The notes: a model not told the origin generated them from the letters alone. Counted from the first letter of the stretch, positions 17,814-27,172 are shown. The stretch: 64,000 bases of DNA from Phycisphaerales bacterium UBA5793 (GCA_002418285.1 DIDT01000051.1:72424-136423); one strand, 5' to 3'. Numbers and translations: made by a program.

Positions 17814-19796
17814 ATGCAGACTCGTCAGCCCGGCGAAATGGCCGCTGCAGCCGCGCACCGAACCGGCCCCACCGTCGAACGCGTCCCCACCGTCGTCTAT
17901 CCCGACAGCGACGAGGCCAGCAGGGCCGTCGCCGGCGAAATCGCCTCGCTCATCCGGGCTCGGCAGGAAACAGGCAGGACGGCGGTGCTCGGCCTGCCGA
18001 CCGGCTCGACGCCCATGGCCGTCTACGACGAACTCGTGCGCCTGCATCGCGAAGAAGGGCTCTCGTTCGGCAACGTCGTGACCTTCAATCTCGACGAATA
18101 CTGGCCGATGCAGCCCGAAGAGTTGCAGTCCTATCGCCGTTTCATGCGCGAGCATCTCTTCGATCACATCGACATCGATCCGAACAACATTCACATTCCC
18201 GATGGCACGATCCCGCTCGAAGCCGTCGATGGCTACTGCCGCGATTACGAAGCGCAGATCGCGCAGGCCGGCGGCATTGACCTGCTGATCCTCGGCATCG
18301 GCCGCACGGGACACATCGGCTTCAACGAACCCGGCTCGCCGCGCGACAGCCGCACCCGCCTCATCACGCTTGATCGCGTCACCCGCATGGACGCCGCGAG
18401 CGACTTCTTCGGCGAATGGAACGTGCCGCGCAAAGCCATCACCATGGGTGTGGGCACCATCCTCGACGCGCGCCGCCTCATATTGCTTGCGTTCGGCGAG
18501 CACAAGGCTTCTGTGTTGCAGAAGGCTGTCGAGGAGCCGGTGACGCCCAGCGTGGCAGCGAGCTTTCTGCAAGAACATCGCGATGCGCGGCTGATTGTCG
18601 ATCGACCCGCCGCGGCAGTCCTGACGCGGTTTCGCACGCCGTGGCTGCTGGGCCCCGTTGAAAACCTGGGGCTCGTGTGGGACCACCAGCTCACCCGCAA
18701 AGCCACGATCTGGCTTGCGACCCATCTCAAGAAGGCCATCCTCAAACTCACCGACGAGGACTACAACGAGAACGGCCTGCAGCAACTGCTCAGCGCGCGT
18801 GGTTCGGCGTATGACATCAATATCGAAGTCTTCAAATCGCTCCAGCACACCATCACCGGCTGGCCCGGCGGCAAGGCCGGCGCCACCAGCCAGGACGGCA
18901 CGCCACAGGTGTTTCCAAAGCGGATCGTGGTGTTCAGCCCTCATCCGGATGACGACGTCATTTCGATGGGCGGCACGCTCATTCGTCTGTGCGAGCAGGG
19001 GCATGATGTTCACGTTGCCTACCAGACTTCAGGCAACATCGCGGTCTTCGACGCCAACGCGCTACGCCACGCCGACTTCGTCCAGGAATTCTGTCAGGCA
19101 TTCAAGATCTTCGGCGCTGAGCAGGCCGATCGCATCGAAGACGCCATTCAGTCGTTCGTGAAAGAGAAAGATCCCGGCGAAGTGGACAGCGAAGAGTTGC
19201 GCCTCGTTAAGACATTGATCCGCCGCTCCGAAGCTCGCTCCGCTGCGACCTATTCCGGCGTGCGTCAGGATCACATTCACTTTCTCGATCTACCGTTCTA
19301 CGAAACTGGTCGCGTCCGCAAGAACCCGCTGACTAATGCGGACATCAGGATCATCCGCGACCTGCTCTGCGACGTGCAGCCTCACCAGATCTATGCCGCA
19401 GGTGATCTCTCCGATCCGCACGGCACACACCGCGTCTGCCTGCGCGCGATTTACCAGGCGCTGAATGAACTCGACGATGCGCCATGGTTGAAGGCCTGTG
19501 AACTCTGGCTCTATCGCGGCGCCTGGCAGGAGTGGGGGGCCGAAGATATAGAAATGGCCGTGCCGCTCAGCCCCGATGAAGTAATGCGCAAACGCCTGGC
19601 GATCTTCAAGCACGAATCGCAGAAGGATCGCGCCCTGTTCCCGGGGCCGGATGATGCGCGGGAATTCTGGCAGCGGGCGGAAGATCGCAATCGCCGAACT
19701 GCCGGGGTCTTCGATGCGCTTGGTCTGGCTGAGTATGAGGCCATCGAAGGATTCGTCCGGCACAAGACCGAGGCGCCGCCGGAGGCGCGAGCATGA
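17814..19796 (+). CDS. nagB: glucosamine-6-phosphate deaminase fused to PIG-L deacetylase-like domain
   Basis: A 660-residue two-domain protein. Residues ~30-270 are NagB: GLPTGSTPMAVYDEL, VVTFNLDEYWPM (catalytic Asp), and LGIGRTGHIGFNEPGSP. This part converts glucosamine-6-phosphate to fructose-6-phosphate and ammonia. Residues ~370-600 are a PIG-L/LmbE-type domain with zinc-binding HPDDD at ~375 and DPHGTHR at ~545, known from N-acetylglucosaminyl deacetylases. Together they could deacetylate and deaminate an N-acetylglucosamine derivative in one polypeptide. Long NagB proteins of this design exist in Bacteroidetes and Planctomycetes. The downstream oxidoreductase overlaps by ATGA, so the genes are co-translated. 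Confidence 0.93.
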   Translation: MQTRQPGEMAAAAAHRTGPTVERVPTVVYPDSDEASRAVAGEIASLIRARQETGRTAVLGLPTGSTPMAVYDELVRLHREEGLSFGNVVTFNLDEYWPMQPEELQSYRRFMREHLFDHIDIDPNNIHIPDGTIPLEAVDGYCRDYEAQIAQAGGIDLLILGIGRTGHIGFNEPGSPRDSRTRLITLDRVTRMDAASDFFGEWNVPRKAITMGVGTILDARRLILLAFGEHKASVLQKAVEEPVTPSVAASFLQEHRDARLIVDRPAAAVLTRFRTPWLLGPVENLGLVWDHQLTRKATIWLATHLKKAILKLTDEDYNENGLQQLLSARGSAYDINIEVFKSLQHTITGWPGGKAGATSQDGTPQVFPKRIVVFSPHPDDDVISMGGTLIRLCEQGHDVHVAYQTSGNIAVFDANALRHADFVQEFCQAFKIFGAEQADRIEDAIQSFVKEKDPGEVDSEELRLVKTLIRRSEARSAATYSGVRQDHIHFLDLPFYETGRVRKNPLTNADIRIIRDLLCDVQPHQIYAAGDLSDPHGTHRVCLRAIYQALNELDDAPWLKACELWLYRGAWQEWGAEDIEMAVPLSPDEVMRKRLAIFKHESQKDRALFPGPDDAREFWQRAEDRNRRTAGVFDALGLAEYEAIEGFVRHKTEAPPEARA

Positions 19797-20839
19797 GCGC
19801 AGGTCGGTCGGGACCTATCGGCGTCGGCGTCATCGGGCTGGGCTTCATGGGCCAGACGCACCTGCGCTGCTACCACGCTGCGAGAGCGGCGGGATATGCC
19901 AATCGACTGGTGGCCGTGTGCGACAGCAGCGCCGAACGGCGGACAGGCCAGGTCGAAGCCACCGGCAACATTGCGACGGGGGAAGGTGCTGCATTCGATC
20001 CCGGACTCGTTCGCGCGTATGCCGAGCCTGCGGAGATTCTCGCCGACCCGGAGGTCGAACTGGTGAGCATCTGCACCCCCACGGATTTCCACGCGGATCT
20101 GGCGATCGCCGCACTCGAGGCCGGCAAACATGTGCTCGTTGAAAAGCCTGTCGCGGTGCGCAGCGCCGATGTGCAGCACGTGGCCGATGCGGCTCGCGCC
20201 AGCGATCGCTTGTGCATGCCGGGCATGTGCATTCGCTTCTGGCCGGCGTGGGAGTGGCTTCGCGAGCAGGTTGTGGCGGGAACATTCGGCAAGGTGCGCA
20301 GCGCGACGTTTCACCGCCTCGCCTCGCCGCCCGGCTGGTCATCGCAGTTCTACACCGACGACTCGCGCACCGGCGGCGCGCTCGTCGATCTGCACATTCA
20401 CGATGCCGATTTCGTACGCTGGGTGTTCGGCGATCCGAAGTCCGTTGTTTCGGCAGGCTCGCCCGGTCATCTCACCACGATCTACCGCTACGGGAGCGAT
20501 GGCCCCGGCCACGTTGTTGCAGAGGGCGGGTGGGATCACACGCCCGGCTTTGAGTTCCGCATGCGCTACGTCGTGCTCTTTGAGCGCGCTACGGCGGACT
20601 TCGACCTCGGCCGCAACCCGCAACTGCTCATCGCGCGCGACGGAGAGCGAGAAGCCGTCGAACTCGATTCAATCACCGGCTACGACGGCGAGATTCGCCA
20701 CCTGCTCCATGCCATTGCAACGGGACAACGCGAACTCAATGCCACCATCGACGACGCCGTTGCCGTCGCTCGCCTGCTCGAAGCAGAGCGGGAGAGTCTG
20801 CAAGTCGGGCGCAAGGTCGAGTTCAAATCGCCCGGGTAG
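19793..20839 (+). CDS. Gfo/Idh/MocA family oxidoreductase
   Basis: A 348-residue NAD(P)-dependent sugar oxidoreductase of the cytosolic type. The Rossmann fold begins GVIGLGFMGQTHLRCY and the conserved HVLVEKPVAV supplies the active-site lysine. LVDLHIHDADFVRW holds the downstream catalytic His/Asp region. Its ATG overlaps the stop of the nagB-PIG-L gene by 4 bp. With the upstream isomerase it suggests an operon that oxidises and rearranges sugar or amino-sugar intermediates. The substrate cannot be read from sequence. Confidence 0.92.
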   Translation: MSAGRSGPIGVGVIGLGFMGQTHLRCYHAARAAGYANRLVAVCDSSAERRTGQVEATGNIATGEGAAFDPGLVRAYAEPAEILADPEVELVSICTPTDFHADLAIAALEAGKHVLVEKPVAVRSADVQHVADAARASDRLCMPGMCIRFWPAWEWLREQVVAGTFGKVRSATFHRLASPPGWSSQFYTDDSRTGGALVDLHIHDADFVRWVFGDPKSVVSAGSPGHLTTIYRYGSDGPGHVVAEGGWDHTPGFEFRMRYVVLFERATADFDLGRNPQLLIARDGEREAVELDSITGYDGEIRHLLHAIATGQRELNATIDDAVAVARLLEAERESLQVGRKVEFKSPG

Positions 20840-20867
20840 ATCCACATGGCTCGCTTTTCGTTCCGAC

Positions 20868-22190
20868 TCAGATCAGCGGCGTCCGCCCCGGAACGGCAAC
20901 GGGAAGCGGCTCGCGGCTGCCCCATTCCCAGTTCTTGAGCGTCATCTCGTCCTTGGAGTTCAGGGCCTGATCCCACGTGACAACCTGGCCGGTGTAGGCG
21001 GCCATTCGGCCCATCACCGACATCAGCGTCGAGTGCGCCATGCGCACGCCGTCGTTGAGCTTCTTGTTGTTGCGGACCGAGTCAAAGAGGACCTCGTGCT
21101 CGGTCTGGTACATGTTGCGATGCAGGCCGTCTTCGGGGTAGCTCCAGGGGTTCTCGCCGCCGATGTGGTGATCGCCCGGCGCCCGACCCCAACTGTTCAT
21201 GAAGCAATAGCCCTTTTCGCCCATGATGTAATCGTTGTTGTCGAATGGCGTGTTTTCGATCTGGCGACAGACGTGGAATCCGCGTGCGCCGCTGGCGAAC
21301 TCGAAGATCACATTGAAGTTGTCGTAGACATTGCCCATCGTCCGCACGACTCGACTGCCGGTGGCGATGCACTGCGTGGGAGTGTCGTCATTGAGCGCCC
21401 AGGCAATCTTGTCGATCGAGTGGCACGCCTGCTCGACGATGTGATCGCCGGAGAATTCCTTGAAGTAGTGCCACGCGCGAATCTGGTACTCCATGTCAGA
21501 CCATTCGGGCTGGCGCTTCGGCGGCGTGACCCAGCCGCCCGTGTTGTAACGGGTGTGGACGGCCCGAACGGCGCCGAGGCGCCCCTCGTGAATCTCGCGA
21601 TACGTCGCCTGCTCGGGGTCGCTGTAGCGCCAGCAGAAGCCGGCGATGAGCGACAGGCCGCGCTTCTTGGCCATCTCGGTTGTTTCGAGAACGGAGCGCA
21701 CGCCGGCGCCGTCGACCGACATGGACTTCTCGCAGAAGATGTGTTTGTTGGCAAGTACGCTGGCGCGAAGGTGCTCGGGCCGGAAGACGATCGGCGTCGC
21801 GAGGATGACCACGTCGATGTCGCTGGCGAGCAGTTTCTTGTAGGCGTCAAAACCAACGAACTTGCGATCGTCATTGACGGTGATGCGATCACTGGCCTTG
21901 TCGCGCAGATTCTTCAGGCTGGATTCGAGTTTGTCAGTGAACGCATCCGCCATGGCATGGATGACAACGCCCGGATCGGCGTTGAGCGCATCATTGGCTG
22001 CGCCCGTGCCGCGCCCGCCACAGCCCACGAGTCCAACCTTGATCTGATCCGAACCAGCGGCGAACGCCGAGGCTGCGACCGACAGCGGGCTTACGGCGAA
22101 CGGAACCGCGATCGCGGCTCCAGCCGAGGCACGCACGAAATCACGGCGGGTGAGGCTGTCAGATTTGGCGGATGGGTTCTTCTGTGTCAT
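20868..22190 (-). CDS. Tat-exported Gfo/Idh/MocA family oxidoreductase
   Basis: A 440-residue enzyme. The N-terminus has the twin-arginine signal SLTRRDFVRASAGAAIAVPF, so it is folded with cofactor before export. The Rossmann motif is VGLVGCGGRGTGAANDAL. The usual EKP is EKS here (FCEKSMSVDG), keeping the lysine but not the proline. ACHSIDKIAWAL supplies the catalytic histidine region. Start at ATG 22190 with GGAGAC upstream. Exported members of this family in Planctomycetes often oxidise glycosides to 3-keto forms or act on periplasmic sugars; the divergent DUF1080 gene fits that scheme. Confidence 0.9.
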   Translation of the reverse strand: MTQKNPSAKSDSLTRRDFVRASAGAAIAVPFAVSPLSVAASAFAAGSDQIKVGLVGCGGRGTGAANDALNADPGVVIHAMADAFTDKLESSLKNLRDKASDRITVNDDRKFVGFDAYKKLLASDIDVVILATPIVFRPEHLRASVLANKHIFCEKSMSVDGAGVRSVLETTEMAKKRGLSLIAGFCWRYSDPEQATYREIHEGRLGAVRAVHTRYNTGGWVTPPKRQPEWSDMEYQIRAWHYFKEFSGDHIVEQACHSIDKIAWALNDDTPTQCIATGSRVVRTMGNVYDNFNVIFEFASGARGFHVCRQIENTPFDNNDYIMGEKGYCFMNSWGRAPGDHHIGGENPWSYPEDGLHRNMYQTEHEVLFDSVRNNKKLNDGVRMAHSTLMSVMGRMAAYTGQVVTWDQALNSKDEMTLKNWEWGSREPLPVAVPGRTPLI

Positions 22191-22370
22191 CGGTCGTCTC
22201 CTTACCGTGGCGGGGTGCCGGCGGTGGTCGCCGGCCGCTTCCCGCAATGACTCAAGGTACACAATCGACGGGCGTTTGGCAACAGGGATGCCGCCTCGAC
22301 CCGCAATCAATCTGCCGATACCGTCAGTCTCCGGAACCACCATTCGACCCCGTTCGCGGAGATCTGATCC

Positions 22371-23066
22371 ATGAATGCCCGTCTTCCCGCTGCTCTCGCC
22401 GGTCTTCTGATCCTTCTCAGTCTTGTCGTGCTGGGTGGCTGCGCATCGGCGGGCAAGGGGGCGGGCGCCCCCGAAGGTTTCGTCTCCCTTTTTGACGGCC
22501 GCACGCTGCACGGCTGGCGCCCCTACGTCGGCAGTCCGCCGGAGGTGGCTAAGATGGACAATTCCCAGTACGCCGGCGCGCTGCACACCGCATTCGAAAC
22601 GCTCGGCGAGCACTGGACCGTCGAGGATGGCTGCATCGTCACCGATGGCAAGGGACAGAATCTGTGCACCGCCCAGGACTTCGGCGACTTCGAGTTGCTC
22701 GTGGACTGGATGATCAAGCCCGAAGGCGACAGCGGCATCTATCTGCGCAGCAGCCCGCAGGTGCAGATCTGGGATCGGCCCGACATCGGCTCGGGCGGCC
22801 TGTACAACAATCAGAAGAATCCCAGCAATCCGCTCGTCATCGCCGACCGCAAGCCCGGCGAGTGGAACACCTTTCGCATCCTGATGATCGGAGACCGCGT
22901 CACGGTGTTTTTCAACGACGTCCTGGTCGTGGACAACACCGTCATGGAAAACTACTGGGAGCGCGACAAGCCGATCTACCCGACCGGCGCCATCGAACTC
23001 CAGGCGCACGGCAACACGGTCAAGTTCCGCAACATCTATGTGAGGCGCATCGACTCGACGCGCTGA
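22371..23066 (+). CDS. DUF1080 (3-keto-disaccharide hydrolase-type) lipoprotein
   Basis: A 231-residue lipoprotein. The signal peptide ends in the lipobox VLGGC (Cys at ~24). The DUF1080 domain follows with FVSLFDGRTLHGWRPYVG, WTVEDGCIV, FELLVDWMIKPEGDSGIYLR and GEWNTFRILMIGDRVTVFFN, a LamG-like jelly roll. Members hydrolyse 3-keto-glycosides in some bacteria; many others remain untested. GGAGAT precedes the ATG. It is divergent from the Tat-exported oxidoreductase with about 180 bp between them, so the two may share control. Confidence 0.9.
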   Translation: MNARLPAALAGLLILLSLVVLGGCASAGKGAGAPEGFVSLFDGRTLHGWRPYVGSPPEVAKMDNSQYAGALHTAFETLGEHWTVEDGCIVTDGKGQNLCTAQDFGDFELLVDWMIKPEGDSGIYLRSSPQVQIWDRPDIGSGGLYNNQKNPSNPLVIADRKPGEWNTFRILMIGDRVTVFFNDVLVVDNTVMENYWERDKPIYPTGAIELQAHGNTVKFRNIYVRRIDSTR

Positions 23067-23075
23067 ACATCAGCC

Positions 23076-24563
23076 TCACCCCGCCGCGTCTTCCGAAGGC
23101 GGATCGAGTTTGAAGAAGATCGCCAGCAGAAGCATCGACGCCAACGAGATCGCGGCATTGATCATCCAGAAGCGCCGGTAGTTCAGCGCGGTAACAGCGG
23201 TATCGCCCGCCAGTCCGCGCCATGAGCGCGCCATGTCAGTCGGATGCTCGGCCACGTATCGATCCATGTCGAGTTTGGCGCCTTCGTAGACGGCCTTGAG
23301 GGGAACTTGGGCAGTATCGCCGACGCCGTGCTGCGGCACCATGTGGGTCACCAGCACGCAGTCGGCGATCGTCGTTTCCTGCGTCGAATAGCTGGTTTCC
23401 CAGCCGATGACCTGCCCCGCCAGCGCCGGACCGATGCCGAGCAGGATCACACCGAACACAGTTTGGGCCGAATGCCGAACGTGCGCCGGCGCGACGCGAT
23501 CGACGTAGATGAACGCCGCCGCGTAGAAGCAGGCAAAGCACACACCATGCAGCGCCTGGCTCGCTACGACCAGCCACGTCGGCGTACCGAGCCCGAAGAC
23601 CGCGAAGCGCAGCGCGAACGCGAGGCAACCGATCGTCAGCACGGCGCGGAATCCCATCCGCTTGAGGAACAGCCCGAGCGAGCCGAGCACAAAGATCTCG
23701 CTGAACTGCCCGATGGACATCACGGGCAGAATGTCGGAATCGCGGATGCCTTCAAGCGTCGGCAGGAACTGCGCCGTTTGAATGATGTACACCGTGTAGA
23801 CGATCGAGATCGGCAGCGCCACAATGGTCAGCACGAGCAGGCCGCGGTTCTTGAGCAGGCGGATCGAGTCGGCAATGGCGATCGACTCGACGGTCTTCTT
23901 CGGTGGAGTGTGAGGCAGGAACAGGCAGAAGATGCCGTAGGCCACGCTGAGGATCCCAGCGAAGCGGAGCGAGTCGGCAATACGATGCACCACGTCGTCG
24001 TACTCCCGGCCGACGACAAACGGAGGTAGCGACTGGAGGTGCAGGTCCGTCTGCAACCACACCATTGGGAAGACCCAGCTCACCACGATCCAACCGATCG
24101 TGCCCCACACTCGAATCGGCGGGAACTGCCGATCCGGGTCCTTCAGGTGCGCGAATGCGAGCGAATTCGAGATCGCAATCGTCGGCATGTAGAGGACCGA
24201 GTAGAGAATCGAAAGCCACAGCCACTGATCGACTGTCGTCGCCGAGGCGGTGATGTACTTGACGATACCGCCGAGGATGAACATCACGCAGAGAAACCGC
24301 TCCGCGGAAAACCACCGGTCTGCGACCTGCCCGGCGACAAACGGCCCCGCCACCGCGCCAACAGCGCCTGCGATACCGAGAATCGTTCCGATGGCGACCC
24401 AGCTGAATCCAAGTCCACCAATCTGCCGACCGGCCTCGTCGATCGCCGGCGCTGCGTTGAGGTAGCGCGAGATCACCGGAATCCACGCACCCCACACGGC
24501 GTACTGGAGGAACATCATGAGCGACAAGCGGAACTTCGGGGTCGTCGTGAGCGAGTCGTTCAT
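23076..24563 (-). CDS. MFS transporter, nucleoside-symporter-like
   Basis: A 495-residue major facilitator with about 12 hydrophobic segments. The start MNDSLTTTPKFRLSLMMFLQ and YAVWGAWIPVISRYL resemble the nucleoside:proton symporter (NupG/XapB) branch, and the loop between helices 2 and 3 contains GQVADRWFSAERFL. A long extracytoplasmic loop lies near the C-terminus (residues ~395-460). It is convergent with the DUF1080 gene (9 bp between the stops), so it is probably an importer for the same sugar set, though nucleosides or other solutes are possible. Confidence 0.85.
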   Translation of the reverse strand: MNDSLTTTPKFRLSLMMFLQYAVWGAWIPVISRYLNAAPAIDEAGRQIGGLGFSWVAIGTILGIAGAVGAVAGPFVAGQVADRWFSAERFLCVMFILGGIVKYITASATTVDQWLWLSILYSVLYMPTIAISNSLAFAHLKDPDRQFPPIRVWGTIGWIVVSWVFPMVWLQTDLHLQSLPPFVVGREYDDVVHRIADSLRFAGILSVAYGIFCLFLPHTPPKKTVESIAIADSIRLLKNRGLLVLTIVALPISIVYTVYIIQTAQFLPTLEGIRDSDILPVMSIGQFSEIFVLGSLGLFLKRMGFRAVLTIGCLAFALRFAVFGLGTPTWLVVASQALHGVCFACFYAAAFIYVDRVAPAHVRHSAQTVFGVILLGIGPALAGQVIGWETSYSTQETTIADCVLVTHMVPQHGVGDTAQVPLKAVYEGAKLDMDRYVAEHPTDMARSWRGLAGDTAVTALNYRRFWMINAAISLASMLLLAIFFKLDPPSEDAAG

Positions 24564-24613
24564 GCGGCCGGTCCCTCGTTGCCAATGCTGAGTTGTTTTC
24601 TGGTTCCCTAACC

Positions 24614-25513
24614 CTACGGCTGCGATTCGCCCGCCTCGTCCTTCGTGGCGCCGTCAGGCTCGCAGATGATGCGAAACCCGACGAAATTGCAGTCCGAGAG
24701 CCACCACGTGCTCTTGGGCATCTGCGGATCGGTGATGTTCCACAGCGGCGTCTGCTTGTCGCGGCGCGTGACGGCGACGTCTTCGGCCTTGTTGAGAAAT
24801 GCGCCGCCGCGAGCGATTGGCTTGCCATCCAGGCCAACGCACCACTCGCCGACGTTGCCGTGGACGTCATAGAGACCCCAGGCATTGGGCTTCTTCTGCG
24901 CGACCTGTTGCGTCTTGCGTTTCGAGTTCGCCTCGTACCACGCGTACTCATCCAGCAGGTTCTTGTCGTCACCAAAGCAGTAGGGGGCGTAGGGCGCCGC
25001 CCCGCTGCGGGCCATGTACTCCCACTCCGCCTCGGTCGGTAGGCGATAGTGCTTTCCTGTCTTGGCCGAAAGCCAGACGCAGAATTCGGTCGCACCCTTG
25101 AAGGTCACCGAGATGGTCGGATACCCCGCGTGACCGAATCCGCGATCCGGCGGGATGTAGGGCTTGGTCGGCCGGGTGACGGCTTCAGGACCCTCGGTGG
25201 CGACGTCATCGCCTTCGCCCTCACCCGGCGGCTGGTCAAGGTGATAGACGAAGATGTCGTACATCTCCCAGGTGATTTCGGTCGTGCTGGCGTAGAACGG
25301 GCCGACCTCTAGTGCCTTGGTGTGGCCCGGCTGGTCCGGATCGGGGATGTCGATCTTGCCCGCCGGGATGGGAGCCATCTTGATGGAAACGACCGTACCG
25401 GAAATCTCCTGCTCGAAGGGCTTGGGCGGATCGGCCGCTTCGCCGGCGGGCGGCTGGGCAGCCTGGTTGAGCAGGGCGGAAAGTGCAAGTGAAGTAATCC
25501 AGCAAGTCGTCAT
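24614..25513 (-). CDS. exported FGE/sulfatase-modifying-factor-like protein
   Basis: A 299-residue protein with a short signal-like N-terminus (MTTCWITSLALSALLNQA) and a formylglycine-generating-enzyme fold: FYASTTEITWEMYDIF, YRLPTEAEWEYMARSG, NAWGLYDVHGNVGEWC, RGGAFLNKAED and FVGFRIIC. True formylglycine-generating enzymes carry a catalytic cysteine pair just after the RGGSF-type segment; here that stretch has no cysteine (FLNKAEDVAVTRR). It is therefore probably not a sulfatase activator but one of the many non-catalytic or differently active fold members. It lies 50 bp upstream of the MFS gene on the same strand. Confidence 0.88.
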   Translation of the reverse strand: MTTCWITSLALSALLNQAAQPPAGEAADPPKPFEQEISGTVVSIKMAPIPAGKIDIPDPDQPGHTKALEVGPFYASTTEITWEMYDIFVYHLDQPPGEGEGDDVATEGPEAVTRPTKPYIPPDRGFGHAGYPTISVTFKGATEFCVWLSAKTGKHYRLPTEAEWEYMARSGAAPYAPYCFGDDKNLLDEYAWYEANSKRKTQQVAQKKPNAWGLYDVHGNVGEWCVGLDGKPIARGGAFLNKAEDVAVTRRDKQTPLWNITDPQMPKSTWWLSDCNFVGFRIICEPDGATKDEAGESQP

Positions 25514-25584
25514 GCGCGGTGTCGATTCCGGAAAAGGAAGACCGCCCCGCCGCTGCGGAACGCGAAACTGCTGAGACGTGAAAG

Positions 25585-25666
25585 TGGGCAGGGGAGGATT
25601 CGAACCTCCGAAGGCTATGCCATCAGATTTACAGTCTGACCCGTTTGACCGCTTCGGTACCTACCC
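25585..25666 (-). tRNA. tRNA-Tyr (anticodon GTA)
   Basis: Read on the minus strand, the acceptor stem GGGTAGG pairs with CCTGCCC (one G-U). The anticodon loop CTGTAAA carries GTA. A long variable arm (ATGGCATAGCCTTC region) is normal for tyrosine tRNA, and the T loop GGTTCGAATCC is canonical. About 82 nt without CCA, which is not encoded. Confidence 0.95.
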
Positions 25667-25959
25667 AAGATGTTGAGCCAGAAACATAGTCGCGATCGGC
25701 GAATGCTTCCACGTAGCCGGGCCGTCCCTGACTCCGATCTTCCATTATCGGTCGGGGGCATGGAGGTTCGTCGAATTCGCGGTTTTTTGCATCGCGTCGC
25801 CATCTTCCGACGTATCTTCTACAGGAGAGAACCACCACCAAGTCCATCCAATTCGTACCCGTTTTTGAGGATCATCCCCGGCCGGTGATTGGGCCCGTGG
25901 TGGGTTGGACCCATCAGGCGTCGGGTTGAACTCGAGCATCGCAGAAAGCTCCATGTCTC

Positions 25960-27159
25960 ATGTACCAGCGAAACCACCGCACATCCACGAATGTCAATCG
26001 TCTTGCCCTCGCTGCCACGCTCGCCCTGCTCGGGGCCAGCGGGATGGCGCAAGCGCAGTTCTACAGCGTCGAGGCCGCGCCCGAGTGGACCAGCCTGTTC
26101 GATCGGCGGTTTGGCTGGACCGGGGCCGATGGCATTTACTCCATCCCACTTGACGGCAACGAAATGTACAGCGCTCGCCCCGCTCGGCGCACCGCGTTCG
26201 TCTTCAGTGACACGTTCATCGGACGGGTCGATGAGAACCGGCATCGGCTGAGCGGCACGACCATGGTGAACAACACGATGGCGCTGCTCGCCGGTCCCGC
26301 GCCGGATCCATCGAAGATCACCTTTTACTGGGGACGTGACGGCCGGGGGAATCCCGATGCGCTCTTCAAGCCGCAGACGCCAAACTCTGAGCCCGGCGAG
26401 TGGTACTGGCTCAATGACGCTGCCGCGATTAACGGCAAACTCGAGATCTTCGCCTCGCGCATTCGCAGCAATGGCGGGGGTGGCGCGTTTGGTTTCGAAG
26501 GGACGGGGCTGGCGCTGCTCTCGACGCCGCTCAATTCGCCCAACCCCTATGCGGACTTCGTGCAGGTCGACTGCCCCGCATACAACCAGGAGCCAAGCGG
26601 CGGGCGCGGCCAGACGATTTTCGGCTGCAGCGTCATGAACAACACCGCCGCCGCCGGCGCGCCCCGCCCTGATGGGTACATCTACATCTACGGCCTTCAG
26701 AACGATCAATTCATCAAGAAGCTGCTCGTCGCCCGCGTCCTGCCTGAACAGTTCGAAGATTTCTCACAATGGCGGTACTGGGACGGCGCGGAGTGGAATG
26801 CCGACATGGACCGCGTGGCCGTGTTGACCGGCCGCGTGTCATCCGAGTGCAGCGTGTCGCCGCTGCCCAACGGCAAGTACATTCTCGTGTACCAGGAAGA
26901 CACGCTCGGGCCGTGGGTGACGTGCAAGTTTGGCGACTCACCCGTGGGCCCGTTCGGTCCCGCGAAACACCTGTGGCGCTGCGAGGAAGTGGACACGATC
27001 CCCGGCGCGTTCGTCTACAACGCCAAGGCGCATCCTCACCTGTCCCCGCCCGGTGAGCTGCTCATCAGCTACAACGTCAACTGCGGCGACTTCTGGTACC
27101 ACTTCGAGAATTCGGACGTCTACCACCCGCGCTTCATCCGGGTGAAGTTGGAGCAGTAG
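25960..27159 (+). CDS. secreted beta-propeller-like protein, unknown function
   Basis: A 399-residue exported protein with a signal peptide ending near GMAQAQ (residue ~33). The mature part reads like a five-bladed propeller of the DUF4185/DUF5005 or glycosidase-like type: WTGADGIYSIPLDG, TAFVFSDTFIGRVDE, YIYGLQNDQF, SECSVSPLPNGKYILVYQED and AKAHPHLSPPGELLISYN. These motifs appear in proteins that bind or cleave surface polysaccharides, but I see no certain catalytic pair. It is convergent with the pseudopilin gene, 13 bp between the stops. Confidence 0.8.
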   Translation: MYQRNHRTSTNVNRLALAATLALLGASGMAQAQFYSVEAAPEWTSLFDRRFGWTGADGIYSIPLDGNEMYSARPARRTAFVFSDTFIGRVDENRHRLSGTTMVNNTMALLAGPAPDPSKITFYWGRDGRGNPDALFKPQTPNSEPGEWYWLNDAAAINGKLEIFASRIRSNGGGGAFGFEGTGLALLSTPLNSPNPYADFVQVDCPAYNQEPSGGRGQTIFGCSVMNNTAAAGAPRPDGYIYIYGLQNDQFIKKLLVARVLPEQFEDFSQWRYWDGAEWNADMDRVAVLTGRVSSECSVSPLPNGKYILVYQEDTLGPWVTCKFGDSPVGPFGPAKHLWRCEEVDTIPGAFVYNAKAHPHLSPPGELLISYNVNCGDFWYHFENSDVYHPRFIRVKLEQ

Positions 27160-27172
27160 GCCAAACAGCGTC

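Noticed and set aside
17808..19013. A 401-codon minus-strand frame opposite the nagB-PIG-L gene
   Set aside because: Antisense to a gene with unambiguous NagB and PIG-L motifs; no domain of its own.
20130..22250. A 706-codon plus-strand frame across two Gfo/Idh/MocA genes
   Set aside because: It runs out of frame over one real gene and antisense to the other; the composition is Ser/Arg-rich and no domain is visible.
24614..25513. A true formylglycine-generating enzyme (sulfatase activator)
   Set aside because: The fold motifs match, but the active-site cysteine pair is absent in the expected segment, and no sulfatase gene is seen in the window.
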